DNA of 64,000 bases from Saccharothrix tamanrassetensis (GCF_014203665.1 NZ_JACHJN010000001.1:1054001-1118000), one strand, 5' to 3'; counted from the first letter of the stretch, positions 50,811 through 59,797 are shown. Made by a program: numbers and translations. The notes: a model not told the origin generated them from the sequence alone.

Positions 50811-51203
50811 TCAGTCCCGGCTGTCCGGCGACGAGTTCGGCTCCGCGGACGTGGCGCCGGTGCTCCTGTAGCCGTACACCGTCCCGTCGCGCACCTCGCT
50901 CGCCGTCAGCTTGACCTCGACGGAGCGCCGGTCGTCCGCCTCGACCTCGACACCGGTGACCGTGGTGCGGAGGAGCCTGCCGAGTTCGAGGTCGACGCTG
51001 ACCTTCTCCGATTCGGCGTCGCGAGGCGCGGTCCACCACAGCACCAGGCCCTGCCCGACGACGAGGACCGCGACACCGATGCCGACAGGCGTCGACCAAC
51101 TGCTGGTCCACACGTTGACCAGCGCCGCGACGGCGGCGGCGAGCAGGACGTTGAGCAGCGACGCGACCAGCCGACCGGGCCTGCGGCCCGACTGTCCGGA
51201 CAT
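50811..51203 (-). CDS. Small two-helix membrane protein
   Basis: 130 residues from the ATG at 51203, with AAGGAGGGG upstream. Two hydrophobic helices (about 12-32 and 38-58; LVASLLNVLLAAAVAALVNVW and VGIGVAVLVVGQGLVLWW) are followed by a soluble C-terminal domain of about 70 residues (LELGRLLRTTVTGVEVEADDRRSVEVKLTASEVRDGTVYGYR). No family was recognised. It converges on the STAND gene with a 30-bp gap. The layout (two helices plus a small cytoplasmic domain) is that of membrane partners or effectors in some conflict systems; that role is inference. Confidence 0.75.
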   Translation of the reverse strand: MSGQSGRRPGRLVASLLNVLLAAAVAALVNVWTSSWSTPVGIGVAVLVVGQGLVLWWTAPRDAESEKVSVDLELGRLLRTTVTGVEVEADDRRSVEVKLTASEVRDGTVYGYRSTGATSAEPNSSPDSRD

Positions 51204-51392
51204 GAGTCCCCTCCTTGGGCCACGGAGCGGCAACCGCGCGGCTCATCGTCTTGCGCTCCGCCCACACTACGAGGTCGCGGGCGAGTCGAGCGCGGACGGC
51301 GTCAGGTCCGCCCGGCCCGAACGCTCCGGCGGTCCACCGCTGCGCGCGGAGTCCGGCGCGGCCCGTCGTGAATTCCCCGCCGATGTGGTGGG

Positions 51393-51845
51393 GTGACGGG
51401 TATGGACTCCGGGACGAACGTGTGGACGCGGGTCGAGGCGCTGCCGGCTCGGCGGGCGGTGGTGGTGCAGGTCGGGGGCGAGGTCGACCACGTGACGATC
51501 GAGTCCGTCCAGTCGGCGATCGACCGGGGTTTCGCCGTGCTCGCCGCGTCCCGGCCCGCCCCGCCCCGTGCCGGTGCCCCGGTGGTCGCGCCGGTGGAGG
51601 TGCTGGTGCTGGATCTGGCGCAGGTCACGTACTTCGGGTCGCTGGGGTTGGTCGCGCTGCTCCAGGCCCGTGAGCAGGCTGTCGGCTTCGGGATGCGGTT
51701 GGTCGTCGCGATCCCGCCCGGCCATCCGATCAGGCGGATCGCGGGGATGACCAAGGTGGACCGGGACGTGGAGCTGGCGGCGTCGGTCGACCAGGCGCTG
51801 GCCGTCCCGTCCGTCGGTCGCCACCACAAGCCCGCCCCCCGGTGA
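51393..51845 (+). CDS. STAS-domain protein (anti-anti-sigma-factor-like)
   Basis: 150 residues from GTG 51393, or 147 from the ATG at 51402. The STAS fold is visible: VVVQVGGEVDHVTIESVQSAIDRGF, then VLVLDLAQVTYFGSLGLVALLQARE, with the Ser of FGSLGL at the usual phosphorylation site of SpoIIAA/RsbV proteins. A 15-residue insert (RPAPPRAGAPVVAPVE) lengthens the loop before the second strand. Such proteins bind anti-sigma kinases and free a sigma factor when dephosphorylated. No kinase or sigma gene is adjacent. Confidence 0.88.
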   Translation: MTGMDSGTNVWTRVEALPARRAVVVQVGGEVDHVTIESVQSAIDRGFAVLAASRPAPPRAGAPVVAPVEVLVLDLAQVTYFGSLGLVALLQAREQAVGFGMRLVVAIPPGHPIRRIAGMTKVDRDVELAASVDQALAVPSVGRHHKPAPR

Positions 51846-52042
51846 CCCATCGGATTCCCGAAGGATCCGTCACATCCTGGACGTTGATCAACGATCAGCC
51901 GGGGAGCCGTGGTGCTGGGCCGACCGCAGTCATCATCTCCGCGACTTCGTCGGCCGGCACGGTCATGATCGCGGCGCCGGCCACGGTGTCGGAGTTACCG
52001 GACGACTTCCGCCCGGAAGCCCAGGAGTCCGACGGCACTTCA

Positions 52043-52705
52043 TCAGGAGTACGCCGTCAGCACCAGGCAGAGCAGGTTCCCCTCCTCGTCGGTGATCTCG
52101 AAGCCGCCGACGTTCTCGGCATCCACGAGGAAGACGAAGGCGTTCACGCCGGTTTCCCGATCCATCACCACCTCCACCCAGTTGCCGCGCCGACGGTGGG
52201 CTCCCGCTGCCGTGATCCGGTCACGCGCATCGGGGAAGAACGAGGGCACGTCGTCGTGGGCCATGAGTGCCGCGTGCACGGCTCCTCTCGCCCACAGGAT
52301 GGCGTATTGCTCGATCAGGTGGATGTCGTCGTACCCGTCGTCGCCCCACTTCGCTTCGGCGATCCGCGCCGGCTCGGCCAGTGGGATCACGATCATGCTG
52401 ACGACGTGCCGGATCCCGTCGCGGTTGCGGTCGTCCGGGTTGCTGACCGAGGTGCCCGCGTACACCGGGTAGGTGCCTGCGGGGAACGCGTGGGTGAACC
52501 CTCCCTCGGTGACCCACGGGGTCTCCCACATGACCCGGCCATCCGTCACGACGAGGTCACCGGCGTGGTCGAACCACTTGGGCCTGCGATGAGGCACCCG
52601 TGCGGCCGGCGCGTACTTGTCTGCCAGACCCCACAGCAGTCGCTCCACGTCCACGCGATCGTGTCCTTCCGGTCGTCTGACTTCCGTCACGTCGGATTCC
52701 ACCAC
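52043..52705 (-). CDS. Conserved hypothetical protein (DUF4241-like)
   Basis: 220 residues from a GTG at 52705. Soluble, no signal peptide. It has the segment VVTDGRVMWETPWVTEGGFTHAFPAGTYPVYAG and a later MDRETGVNAFVFLVDAENVGG, which loosely follow DUF4241-type proteins (GxYPV near the start, then VDxG blocks). Function unknown. It is 82 bp from the pentapeptide-repeat gene on the same strand and may be cotranscribed with it. Confidence 0.6.
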   Translation of the reverse strand: MVESDVTEVRRPEGHDRVDVERLLWGLADKYAPAARVPHRRPKWFDHAGDLVVTDGRVMWETPWVTEGGFTHAFPAGTYPVYAGTSVSNPDDRNRDGIRHVVSMIVIPLAEPARIAEAKWGDDGYDDIHLIEQYAILWARGAVHAALMAHDDVPSFFPDARDRITAAGAHRRRGNWVEVVMDRETGVNAFVFLVDAENVGGFEITDEEGNLLCLVLTAYS

Positions 52706-52787
52706 GCGCGATCATCGTCCCACCCCAACGCCGAACGTGGTCGGCATCCAGGACTGCGCCTTCGAGAGACGAGACTCAGGCGTCCCG

Positions 52788-54335
52788 TCATGCCGCCGGG
52801 TCACGGGACTCCACGTGCGCCCACACACCGTCGCGGTCCGGTACGTCGCGGTCCGGTACGTCACCGTCCGCCGACTCGGCCACGCCGTCCGGCCACACGT
52901 GCCTGGCGTCGGTGTCGACCCGCGCCCGTGCGCCCGAGAACGTCGGCGGCATTGCGAACCGCGCCCGGCCCGACATGCCGCTGCTCCACGACAAGCCTCC
53001 ACCGCCGGCCCCCATGAACCAGCCCGGAGCGTGCTGGTCGAACTCCTCCTCATCGAGGCCCCGATCACCCCCGTACGCGGCCCCGCCATAGCTCGTGAAG
53101 TGGTCAAAGCGAACCATGCCGCCGAACCACGCCCCGTCGAACACGGCCTTTCCGCCGAAGACGCTCTCACCGAACATTGCGCTCCCGCCGAACTCCACGT
53201 CCTTGAACGTGACCGCGTCCGCGAACTCCGCTTCGGTGAACAACCCGTTCCGGCGCAGCCGCGCCCCTTCGAACGTCGCGTCACAGGCGAAGCGCGTCTT
53301 CTCCAACCTGAGGTCGTCGTGGCACTCGACGCCGCCGAAGGAGGCGCTCCCCTCGAAGCAGGCCCCACCGAACACGGAGCCTCGGGCGAACTGGGCGCCG
53401 CCGAACAACGCTTTGCCTTCGAACCGGCCGTGGTCGAAGCGGGCCTCGCCGGCGAAGCCGGACATGGTGAACGAGGCTTCGCCGTGGAAGACAGCCTCGC
53501 CGAACACGGCGTTCCCGGCGAACCGGGCACCCTCGAACACCGCCCTGCCGTGAAACTCCGCCCGGCCGAATGACGCCTTGCCCGCGAACCACGCGCCACC
53601 GAACGCCGCGAAACCGGTGAACCGCGCGCCGTGGAACCGCGCCGTGCGCACGCGACAGCCGACGAGGTCCAGGTCGTGCAGGGTCGCGCCGGTCAGGTCG
53701 AGGTCCACGTCCGGCCAGAACACCTTCGTGCCCCACCGCAGATGGGCCCGCAGGATGCGCTGCGCCGTGAGCCGGACCTGCCGCTCCTGCCCGACCTGCT
53801 GGGCCCCGGCGAGGTCCTCGGTCGGGTTCTCGTTCGGGTTCTCGGTCGGCGGGGGCATCCGCAGGTACGCGCACAGCACGTTGACGATGGTCTGCCGTTG
53901 CTCGGGCACGTTCTGCGCCAGGCGTTCCAGCGCGTACATCCCACCCAGCCGGACCGGCGCCTTGTCCGAGCCGAGCTGCTCGACAGCCTTGGTGTACAGC
54001 TCGGTGACGCGCCGCTCGGCGGCGTCGACCTGGACCGCGAGCGCGACGCGCTCCTGGTGCTCCTGGTCGACGTCTTTCTGCCGCAACGCGATCTCTGCGC
54101 TCTGCTGCCGCCGGGCGGCCAGCCACAGCGCCGCCGCTCCGCCAGTGCCGACGACGATCGTGCCTGCGGTCCGGATCGCGTCCAGTCGCGCCTTGTCCGC
54201 CTCGGTGCCACCGCCGTAGGCCCACAGCAGCGCCACCGCCAGCCCCACACCGACGGACACCAGCAGCACGGCGGCCAGCGTGATGGTCTTGGTGGTCAGC
54301 ACGCGGTACACCGGGCGATCCGGTCGCTCTCCCAT
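52788..54335 (-). CDS. Membrane-anchored pentapeptide-repeat protein
   Basis: 515 residues. Two hydrophobic helices (about 18-41 and 55-75) are followed by a charged helical segment with QSAEIALRQKDVDQEHQERVALAVQVDAAERRVTELYTKAVEQLGSDKAPVRLGGMYALERLA. From about 205 to 400 comes an F/A-rich array in five-residue steps (ARFHGARFTGFAAFGGAWFAGKASFGRAEF and onward), a right-handed beta-helix. Proteins with this exact head plus pentapeptide tail are frequent in actinobacteria; their role is unknown, though soluble relatives protect gyrase. The C-terminal 100 residues leave the repeat and are Gly/Asp-rich, including a tandem DVPDRDVPDRD. Confidence 0.88.
   Translation of the reverse strand: MGERPDRPVYRVLTTKTITLAAVLLVSVGVGLAVALLWAYGGGTEADKARLDAIRTAGTIVVGTGGAAALWLAARRQQSAEIALRQKDVDQEHQERVALAVQVDAAERRVTELYTKAVEQLGSDKAPVRLGGMYALERLAQNVPEQRQTIVNVLCAYLRMPPPTENPNENPTEDLAGAQQVGQERQVRLTAQRILRAHLRWGTKVFWPDVDLDLTGATLHDLDLVGCRVRTARFHGARFTGFAAFGGAWFAGKASFGRAEFHGRAVFEGARFAGNAVFGEAVFHGEASFTMSGFAGEARFDHGRFEGKALFGGAQFARGSVFGGACFEGSASFGGVECHDDLRLEKTRFACDATFEGARLRRNGLFTEAEFADAVTFKDVEFGGSAMFGESVFGGKAVFDGAWFGGMVRFDHFTSYGGAAYGGDRGLDEEEFDQHAPGWFMGAGGGGLSWSSGMSGRARFAMPPTFSGARARVDTDARHVWPDGVAESADGDVPDRDVPDRDGVWAHVESRDPAA
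52831..52860. repeat. Tandem 15-bp repeat in the pentapeptide gene
   Basis: TCGCGGTCCGGTACG occurs twice in a row at 52831-52845 and 52846-52860. It encodes the repeated DVPDR near the C-terminus of the pentapeptide-repeat protein. The unit is in frame, so its copy number can vary without breaking the gene. Confidence 0.85.
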
Positions 54336-54399
54336 GATCGGTAGATCGCGGCGCAGGCCGCACCGGTTACCGGCGGCGGATCACCGACGTTGCAGCCGG

Positions 54400-54591
54400 C
54401 TGGACCCGCTCGGCGACTGGGTGGGCGAGTGGGTCCAGGCCCACGACGTCAGCGCGGCGACCTGGGCCACCCACGACTCCCACCTGCGCAACCACTCGAC
54501 AGGCCGACACCATGTCCTCGATCGGGAGCCACTCCTCCACCAACTCCTGGGCGAGCCACTACATGACCGGCGCGGCGCGTTGCTCATCTAG
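54400..54591 (+). pseudogene. N-terminal remnant of a tyrosine recombinase (phage-type integrase)
   Basis: The plus strand encodes LGDWVGEWVQAHDVSAATWATHDSHLRNH, which matches the SAM-like core-binding start of actinobacterial integrases (pattern F.EWADRWLAAHDVSPATWAKYRSHLRNHI). It lasts about 40 residues and then degenerates before a stop at 54591. The catalytic R-H-R-Y domain is missing. No tRNA or attachment-site pair was found beside it. Confidence 0.6.
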
Positions 54592-56021
54592 CAGTGCACG
54601 CTGTCGGCAGGCAGCCGGACGGTGAACCTCGTGTCGCCCGGTACCGACGTGACGTCGATGGAACCGTTGTGCCGCTGGGTGATGATGTCGTGGCTCAGGT
54701 GCAGGCCGAGGCCCGTGCCCTGGCCGATGTCCTTCGTCGTGAAGAACGGCTGGAACAGCAGCGGCAACACGTCGGGCGCGATGCCGATGCCGGAGTCGCG
54801 GATCTCCACCACGGCGCAGTGCGCCTCCAGTTTGGTGCTGATCCACAGCTGCCCGCTGCCGTTCATCGCGTCGACGGCGTTGTCGATCAGGTTGGTCCAC
54901 ACCTGGTTCAGCTCGCTCGGGTAGACCGTCAGCGGCGGCAGGTCGGCGTAGTCGCGGTGGATGCGGACGCCCGTGAGTCGGGGCGACTGCATCGCCAGCG
55001 TCGCCTCCAGCCCCTCGGCCAGGTCGACCACCTGCACCGGCGCGCGGTCCAGGTTCGTGTACGCCTTGGCGGAGTGCAGCAGCGCGCTGATCCGCTGCCC
55101 CGCCTCCGACACGTCGCGCACCAAAGACCTGCTGTGCAGGGAAAGTCCGAGGTACCCGACCGCCACGTCGAGCGCCTCGGGCCGCACGGTCCGCGCGACC
55201 GTGGCCAGCACGCTGGGCACCACGCCGTGGTCGGCCAGCACCGTGTCGATGCCGTCCAGGCCCGTCACGCCGCGGTCCTCCAGCCAGTCCCGCACCGCGT
55301 CACTGAACTCGGCCGCCTCGAACGCGTCCCGCGGCCGGTTCACCTGCTCCCACGCCTCGGCCGCGGCGAGCATCGACGTGACCACGACGTGCTCCTCCGG
55401 CAGCGCGATCCGCCCCCACCGCCATGACCAGTCCGCCAGCTCCCGGACCGCGCCGCCCAGTTCCGCCACGGACCTGGACACCGCCGCCGCCGGGTTGTTC
55501 AGCTCGTGCGCCAACCCGGCGGTGAGGGTGCCCAGGCCCTCCAGCATCGCCCGCCGCCCGGCGTGCGCCTCGTACGAGTGGATCCGCCAGGCCAGCACCG
55601 GCAGCAGCACCTGGCACACCTGCGGGCAGCGCACCAGGATCTCCAGGAACGCGGCCCTGTCGTAGGCCAGCAACGTCGTCAGCCCCACGGCGGTGGCCTT
55701 GGCGACGTACCCGCCACCCGCGAGCAGCGGCAGCTCTCCCGTGAACTGGTGCGCCGCCGCGGGCTTGTCGTCCACGGGGGGCAGCTTCGCCATCCGCGCC
55801 GAGTGCCTGCTCAGCACGTGCTCGCGGCCGTCGACCACCTTGGTGATCAGCAGTTCGCCCTCGAGCAGGACGTAGAAGTGCCGGGCGATCTCGCCGTCCT
55901 CGAACAGGACGTCACCGTCCTGCAGCACGACGGGTTCGGCCTCGTCGTCGAGCCAGCGCAACTGCTCGCCGTTGAGCGTTGCGAAGAGCTCGACGTCCCG
56001 GAGCTGGTCGACGCGACTCAC
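54588..56021 (-). CDS. Cyclic-nucleotide-binding-domain sensor histidine kinase
   Basis: 477 residues from the GTG at 56021, which overlaps the stop of the upstream gene (GTGA). Residues about 1-135 are a CRP-like cNMP domain (VELFATLNGEQLRWL, LFEDGEIARHFYVLLEGELLI). The H-box LTAGLAHELNNPAAAV carries His172; the ATPase domain has NLIDNAVDAMNG, IRDSGIGIAPD and FFTTKDIGQGTGLGL. It has no membrane helix, so it is a soluble kinase gated by a cyclic nucleotide or similar ligand. No response regulator lies nearby. Coupling to a transposase-like gene at the edge of a PKS cluster is notable. Confidence 0.9.
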   Translation of the reverse strand: MSRVDQLRDVELFATLNGEQLRWLDDEAEPVVLQDGDVLFEDGEIARHFYVLLEGELLITKVVDGREHVLSRHSARMAKLPPVDDKPAAAHQFTGELPLLAGGGYVAKATAVGLTTLLAYDRAAFLEILVRCPQVCQVLLPVLAWRIHSYEAHAGRRAMLEGLGTLTAGLAHELNNPAAAVSRSVAELGGAVRELADWSWRWGRIALPEEHVVVTSMLAAAEAWEQVNRPRDAFEAAEFSDAVRDWLEDRGVTGLDGIDTVLADHGVVPSVLATVARTVRPEALDVAVGYLGLSLHSRSLVRDVSEAGQRISALLHSAKAYTNLDRAPVQVVDLAEGLEATLAMQSPRLTGVRIHRDYADLPPLTVYPSELNQVWTNLIDNAVDAMNGSGQLWISTKLEAHCAVVEIRDSGIGIAPDVLPLLFQPFFTTKDIGQGTGLGLHLSHDIITQRHNGSIDVTSVPGDTRFTVRLPADSVHC

Positions 56022-57226
56022 GCGTACGGCCGCAACGACATCTCGGGCTGCCGCTGCCGCTGCCGGTTGAGCGTGCTGTACGCGTGCGCCACCGACGCCA
56101 GCGTCACGTGGTGGTGCCAGCCGCGGAACGAGCGGCCCTCGAAGTGCCGCAGCCCGAAGTCGCACTGCAGCCGCGTGAGGTCCTGGTTCGTCCGGCCGGG
56201 CAGCCGCACCAGGCCGATCAGCTCCGACATGCGCGAGGAGTCGAGGTTGGTCAGCCACACCGAACTCGGGCGCACCCGACCCGACGGCCACTCCGCGAGC
56301 ACCCGCCGCAGCCGCGGGTACGGCGCCCCCGGCACGATCCGCACCGGACCCGCGCCCGCGCGACCCGGCACCGTGGCGGCGACGAAGTGCGAGCCGGCCG
56401 GCCCGCCGTCGGCCCGGTCACCCCAGTGCACCGTCATCCGGCCGCGCCGGGCCGACAGGGTGACGAGCTCCTCCACCGTCACCTGACGTTCCGACGAGCG
56501 GTTCGCGGCGGGCACGGCGGGCGTGTCCGGACCCACCTGGACCACATAGGACAGACCGCGTTCCTCCAGGCCCTGCACCAGCTGCTCGACCTGGATCTCG
56601 TGCCGCGCGTCCACCAACACCGGCGGCGGCGTGAGGCTCCACTCACCGACCATCTCGTCGAGCGCTTCGAGCAGGTAGCTCCAGCGGTGCCGGTGCCGCT
56701 CGTCGGCGGGCACGTGAGTCCGCGCCCGGCGCTTGTCGTCGTCGTCCCAGCAGCGCGGCAGCATCAGCCGCCAGTTCACCGGGAAGCTGGACTCGTGGCA
56801 GGCCATGAACACGGCCAGCCCCAGCTGGCAGTTGAGGGTGCGGCGCGCGGAGGACACGTACTGCTTCGCCACGCCCACCGAGCTGTCCCCGTTCTTGGGG
56901 AACACCGCCTCCTGCACCACCCACGCCCGGGGCGTGACCTCGGAGACCAGGTGCCGGGCCAACCCGAGGCGGACCGGTTCCCAGCGCCACGGGCTCTGGT
57001 TCACGAACTGCTGCAGGCACTGGTCGGCGCGCCAGCCTACGACGTGGTCGGAAATGCGCCGGATGGACTTGCGGCCCGGCACGTAAATGAGGCCGCGGAC
57101 GTACATCTCGGCCCAACGCCGTTGGTCCGAGCGGGTCAACGGCATGAAGAAGTCTTGACAAAAGCGCGACAGGTGCTCGGAGTCGTGCAAGATTACGGAC
57201 TCGTATAACTCGCTGTCCTCACTCAT
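56018..57226 (-). CDS. Domesticated IS701-type transposase-like protein
   Basis: 402 residues from the ATG at 57226 (GGGGGAA upstream). The sequence follows IS701 DDE transposases from RWAEMYVRGLIYVPGRKSIRRIS through VGVAKQYVSSARRTLNCQLGLAVF to HFEGRSFRGWHHH. The first catalytic Asp, normally in AWVVDDTGFPK, is replaced: the segment here reads AWVVQEAVFPK (Gln105-Glu106). No terminal inverted repeats or direct repeats were seen, and its stop overlaps the kinase start. The protein is therefore probably not an active transposase but a retained relative, possibly with a regulatory role. Similar genes occur at edges of actinobacterial biosynthetic clusters. Confidence 0.82.
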   Translation of the reverse strand: MSEDSELYESVILHDSEHLSRFCQDFFMPLTRSDQRRWAEMYVRGLIYVPGRKSIRRISDHVVGWRADQCLQQFVNQSPWRWEPVRLGLARHLVSEVTPRAWVVQEAVFPKNGDSSVGVAKQYVSSARRTLNCQLGLAVFMACHESSFPVNWRLMLPRCWDDDDKRRARTHVPADERHRHRWSYLLEALDEMVGEWSLTPPPVLVDARHEIQVEQLVQGLEERGLSYVVQVGPDTPAVPAANRSSERQVTVEELVTLSARRGRMTVHWGDRADGGPAGSHFVAATVPGRAGAGPVRIVPGAPYPRLRRVLAEWPSGRVRPSSVWLTNLDSSRMSELIGLVRLPGRTNQDLTRLQCDFGLRHFEGRSFRGWHHHVTLASVAHAYSTLNRQRQRQPEMSLRPYA

Positions 57227-57294
57227 TTTATTCCCCCGGAGAGTAGAACGTTGCGGCGACATCTACGGGCAAACCGTCGAGATGCGCCCGCCGA

Positions 57295-58344
57295 TCAGGC
57301 GGAAGGCACCTTCTTCCGCACGTCCGGGACTGGCTCCACGGGCGGCGCGGGCAACTCGAAGTCGTACATCAGCCGGGCCGAGATCGCGCTGATGTGCGGC
57401 GCGTACCGGGTGCGCGCCGCCTGGAAGGCCCACCAGGCGTCCTGCCCGGTGCGCTCGGGCGGCAGACCCGCCGACACGGCGCCCCGCACGGAGTCCGTGA
57501 ATGCGTGCTCCTCGCGGCCGTGCAGGCTGACGACGGACTTCGGCACGTGCAGTCCGAGCCGGATCGCGGACTCGTGCAGGCAGCACGTGCCGGTGTGCAG
57601 CAGGGCCCTGGTGTGCGGCGGCGCCCAGTTCGGCGCGACCGCCTGCACCAGCGCGGCGGCGTCGAGGACGACCACCGCGGCACGCAGCCAGACGAACTGG
57701 CTCGCGGGCCGGTAGTAGAGCAGCGACGGGTAGGAGACGTGCGTCGCGCGGATGTCGGCGAGCCACGCGGACCACTGCGCGAACATGCCGTCGAGCTGTT
57801 CGCGCGACCCCGTCCGGAGGTAGTCGGCCAGCAGGCTCTCGGCGTCCAGCGGGGTCTCCGCCGTGGCCATCAAGCCCGCGACCGAGAGTTCACGGCGCCG
57901 GAACGAGTCCGTCAACCGCAGCAGGTGCACCATGAACACCGACAGCACCATCACGCATGACACCCACGCGGGCAGCACGAGTCCGGCCGCCGCGCCCACT
58001 CCCTCGAGCATGAAGAACCGGACGACCTCGGTGAACCGCGGCGGCGTCGCGCCGGTCGAGACCGCCAGCAGACCGAAGCCGACGACCTGCAGGCCGAGCC
58101 AGCACCACGCCATCAGGAACACGCTCACCGGCGTGCACGTGTCGAGCACCCGTTCCCGCAACTGGTGCGGCAGGTGCCGCGCCAGCGGGAACACCACCGC
58201 CACCACCGCACGCACCGAACCGCGGGCGATGCGGGACGACGTCCGACGGGGCGTGAACACGGTGCGCAGCACGCTGAGCCACCCGGTCACCACCACGACG
58301 ACGCCGAGCAGGCCCGTGATCGGTACCAGTACGCCAGAAACCAT
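57295..58344 (-). CDS. Multi-helix membrane protein
   Basis: 349 residues from the ATG at 58344 (GAGGAA upstream). Three to four helices lie in the N-terminal half (VSGVLVPITGLLGVVVVVTGWLSVL, VSVFLMAWCWLGLQVVGFGLLAV, VLPAWVSCVMVLSVFMVHLLRL), and a cytoplasmic helical domain of about 180 residues follows (residues 170-349; SREQLDGMFAQWSAWLADIRATHVSYPSLLYYRP). The pattern of an ion-channel-like N-terminus plus a soluble domain recurs in actinobacteria, but I cannot name the family. It lies 68 bp upstream of the transposase-like gene on the same strand. Confidence 0.72.
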   Translation of the reverse strand: MVSGVLVPITGLLGVVVVVTGWLSVLRTVFTPRRTSSRIARGSVRAVVAVVFPLARHLPHQLRERVLDTCTPVSVFLMAWCWLGLQVVGFGLLAVSTGATPPRFTEVVRFFMLEGVGAAAGLVLPAWVSCVMVLSVFMVHLLRLTDSFRRRELSVAGLMATAETPLDAESLLADYLRTGSREQLDGMFAQWSAWLADIRATHVSYPSLLYYRPASQFVWLRAAVVVLDAAALVQAVAPNWAPPHTRALLHTGTCCLHESAIRLGLHVPKSVVSLHGREEHAFTDSVRGAVSAGLPPERTGQDAWWAFQAARTRYAPHISAISARLMYDFELPAPPVEPVPDVRKKVPSA

Positions 58345-58797
58345 CGGAGTTTCCTCTCGTGGTGGTGCCTGCTCCCACCATGCAGGACCTGTCACCCCAT
58401 TTCCCAGACCGTGCTTGTGGTGGCACTCCGGGTACCAGCATCGGCGGGAGAACCCACGCACGCCGGCGGTTCCCCGAACCCACGATCGTGTGTCCCGAAC
58501 CGGACGTGCTCATTGCGACCGCGCCGTCCACAACCACTGGGAGGGCGATCTCGTTGTCGGAGCGCAAGGAAGATCAGCGTGCAGCAATCCGGTCGAGAGA
58601 TTCTCGCGTTTCTCGGTGATGGCCACCATCGCCACCGGACTCATCGTGCGAACACGCCGCATCCCGGGTTCCCGAACCTCGAACAGAACTCTTCGCCGAC
58701 CCCTCACCAGCGCGAATGCTTCCACCGACGAAAGGCGCCACCGGCGAACCGGGAGAGCGACCACGCGACTGCGTTACCCTCCGCAAGAGGTGGTGGA
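58345..58797. other. Divergent intergenic region
   Basis: About 450 bp between the starts of the membrane-protein gene and the MmyB-like regulator gene. Short open frames on both strands have Arg/Ser-rich, shadow-like compositions. I see no firm promoter boxes or repeats in it. Confidence 0.4.
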
Positions 58798-59616
58798 GTG
58801 CTCGACGGGGACAACGGCAGACGCGAACTCGCGCAGTTCCTGCGCAGTCGGCGGGAACGGATCAACCCGGCACAGGTCGGGTTGCCGGTCGGACCGCGTC
58901 GACGCACGGCGGGACTGCGGCGCGAGGAAGTCGCGGTGCTCGCCGGGCTGAGCCCCACCTGGTACTCCTACCTGGAGCAGGGCCGCAAGATCCGGCCGTC
59001 CTCCGAGGTACTCGACAGCCTCGCGCGGGTGCTGCTGCTCTCCGAGGACGAGCGCCGGTACATGCACCTGCTCGCGCACGGGCAGGTCGCCGAGTTGCAC
59101 CCGCTGGAGACCGAGTTCCCGCCCGAGGAGATCGTGCAGCAGCTCGTGCAGGTGTCGGGCAGCGGCCCGTACCCGGTGTACGCGCTCAACCTCAGCGGCG
59201 ACGTGATCGCGTGGAACCGCCCGGCGACGCGGTGGTACGCCGACTTCGGCGCGATGCCCGCGCACGACCGCAACATGGTGCGGTGGATGTTCACCGCCCC
59301 GGCCGCCCGCGTGCGGTTCGCGGATTGGGAGGCCGACGCGCGGGACATCGTGGCGCGGCTGCGCACCGTGCCCGCCCGCCGACCGCAGGACGCGCGGCTC
59401 GCGCAGCTGATCGCGGACATGCACCGGCAGAGCGCCGAGTTCAGCACGTGGTGGAGCGCGCACGACGTCACCGAGCAGCGCAGCAGGCTGCGCACGCTGC
59501 GCCACCCCGACTCGGGTGCGCCGCACACCATGCGGCTGGTCGTGGTGTACCCGTCCGACACGGCCTCGTTCATGGTGGCCTACCACCTGCCTGCTACGCC
59601 GAATGACGTTCTGTAG
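58798..59616 (+). CDS. XRE-type HTH regulator with MmyB-like ligand domain
   Basis: 272 residues from a GTG at 58798. An XRE helix-turn-helix (about 12-72; LAQFLRSRRERI...LRREEVAVLAGLSPTWYSYLEQGR) precedes the MmyB-like ligand-binding domain (about 108-265; YPVYALNLSGDVIAWNRPATRWYADFG, NMVRWMFTAPAARVRFADWE, LRTLRHPDSGAPHTMRLVVVYP). MmyB-type regulators control antibiotic genes (methylenomycin cluster) and may bind fatty-acid-like ligands. The position just before the PKS genes makes it a likely cluster regulator. Confidence 0.93.
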   Translation: MLDGDNGRRELAQFLRSRRERINPAQVGLPVGPRRRTAGLRREEVAVLAGLSPTWYSYLEQGRKIRPSSEVLDSLARVLLLSEDERRYMHLLAHGQVAELHPLETEFPPEEIVQQLVQVSGSGPYPVYALNLSGDVIAWNRPATRWYADFGAMPAHDRNMVRWMFTAPAARVRFADWEADARDIVARLRTVPARRPQDARLAQLIADMHRQSAEFSTWWSAHDVTEQRSRLRTLRHPDSGAPHTMRLVVVYPSDTASFMVAYHLPATPNDVL

Positions 59617-59797
59617 CCAGCCAAGTGCGCCGGTGTCCCCCGGACGTTCTAGGACTGTGTTATATCGCCGTTGACCGGATCACGCAGCGTCGGACACCGT
59701 GCTGGGTAGCCGCACATCCGCCGCGGCGTTCCGGACCGCTGTGACGTCGTGCTCGAAGGCACTCCCGGTCGCAGTCAGGTGAAGCCCAGGAGGCACC

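Noticed and set aside
44537-51203. Complete contractile injection system
   Set aside because: Only a DUF4157 protein is present; no sheath, tube, baseplate, spike or AAA+ tail ATPase genes are in the window.
56018-57226. Active IS701 insertion sequence
   Set aside because: First catalytic Asp is replaced, no terminal inverted repeats or target duplications were seen, and the gene overlaps the following kinase gene.
58359-58764. Small open frames on both strands between the membrane-protein and MmyB-like genes
   Set aside because: No ribosome-binding sites, family motifs or codon pattern typical of real genes here.
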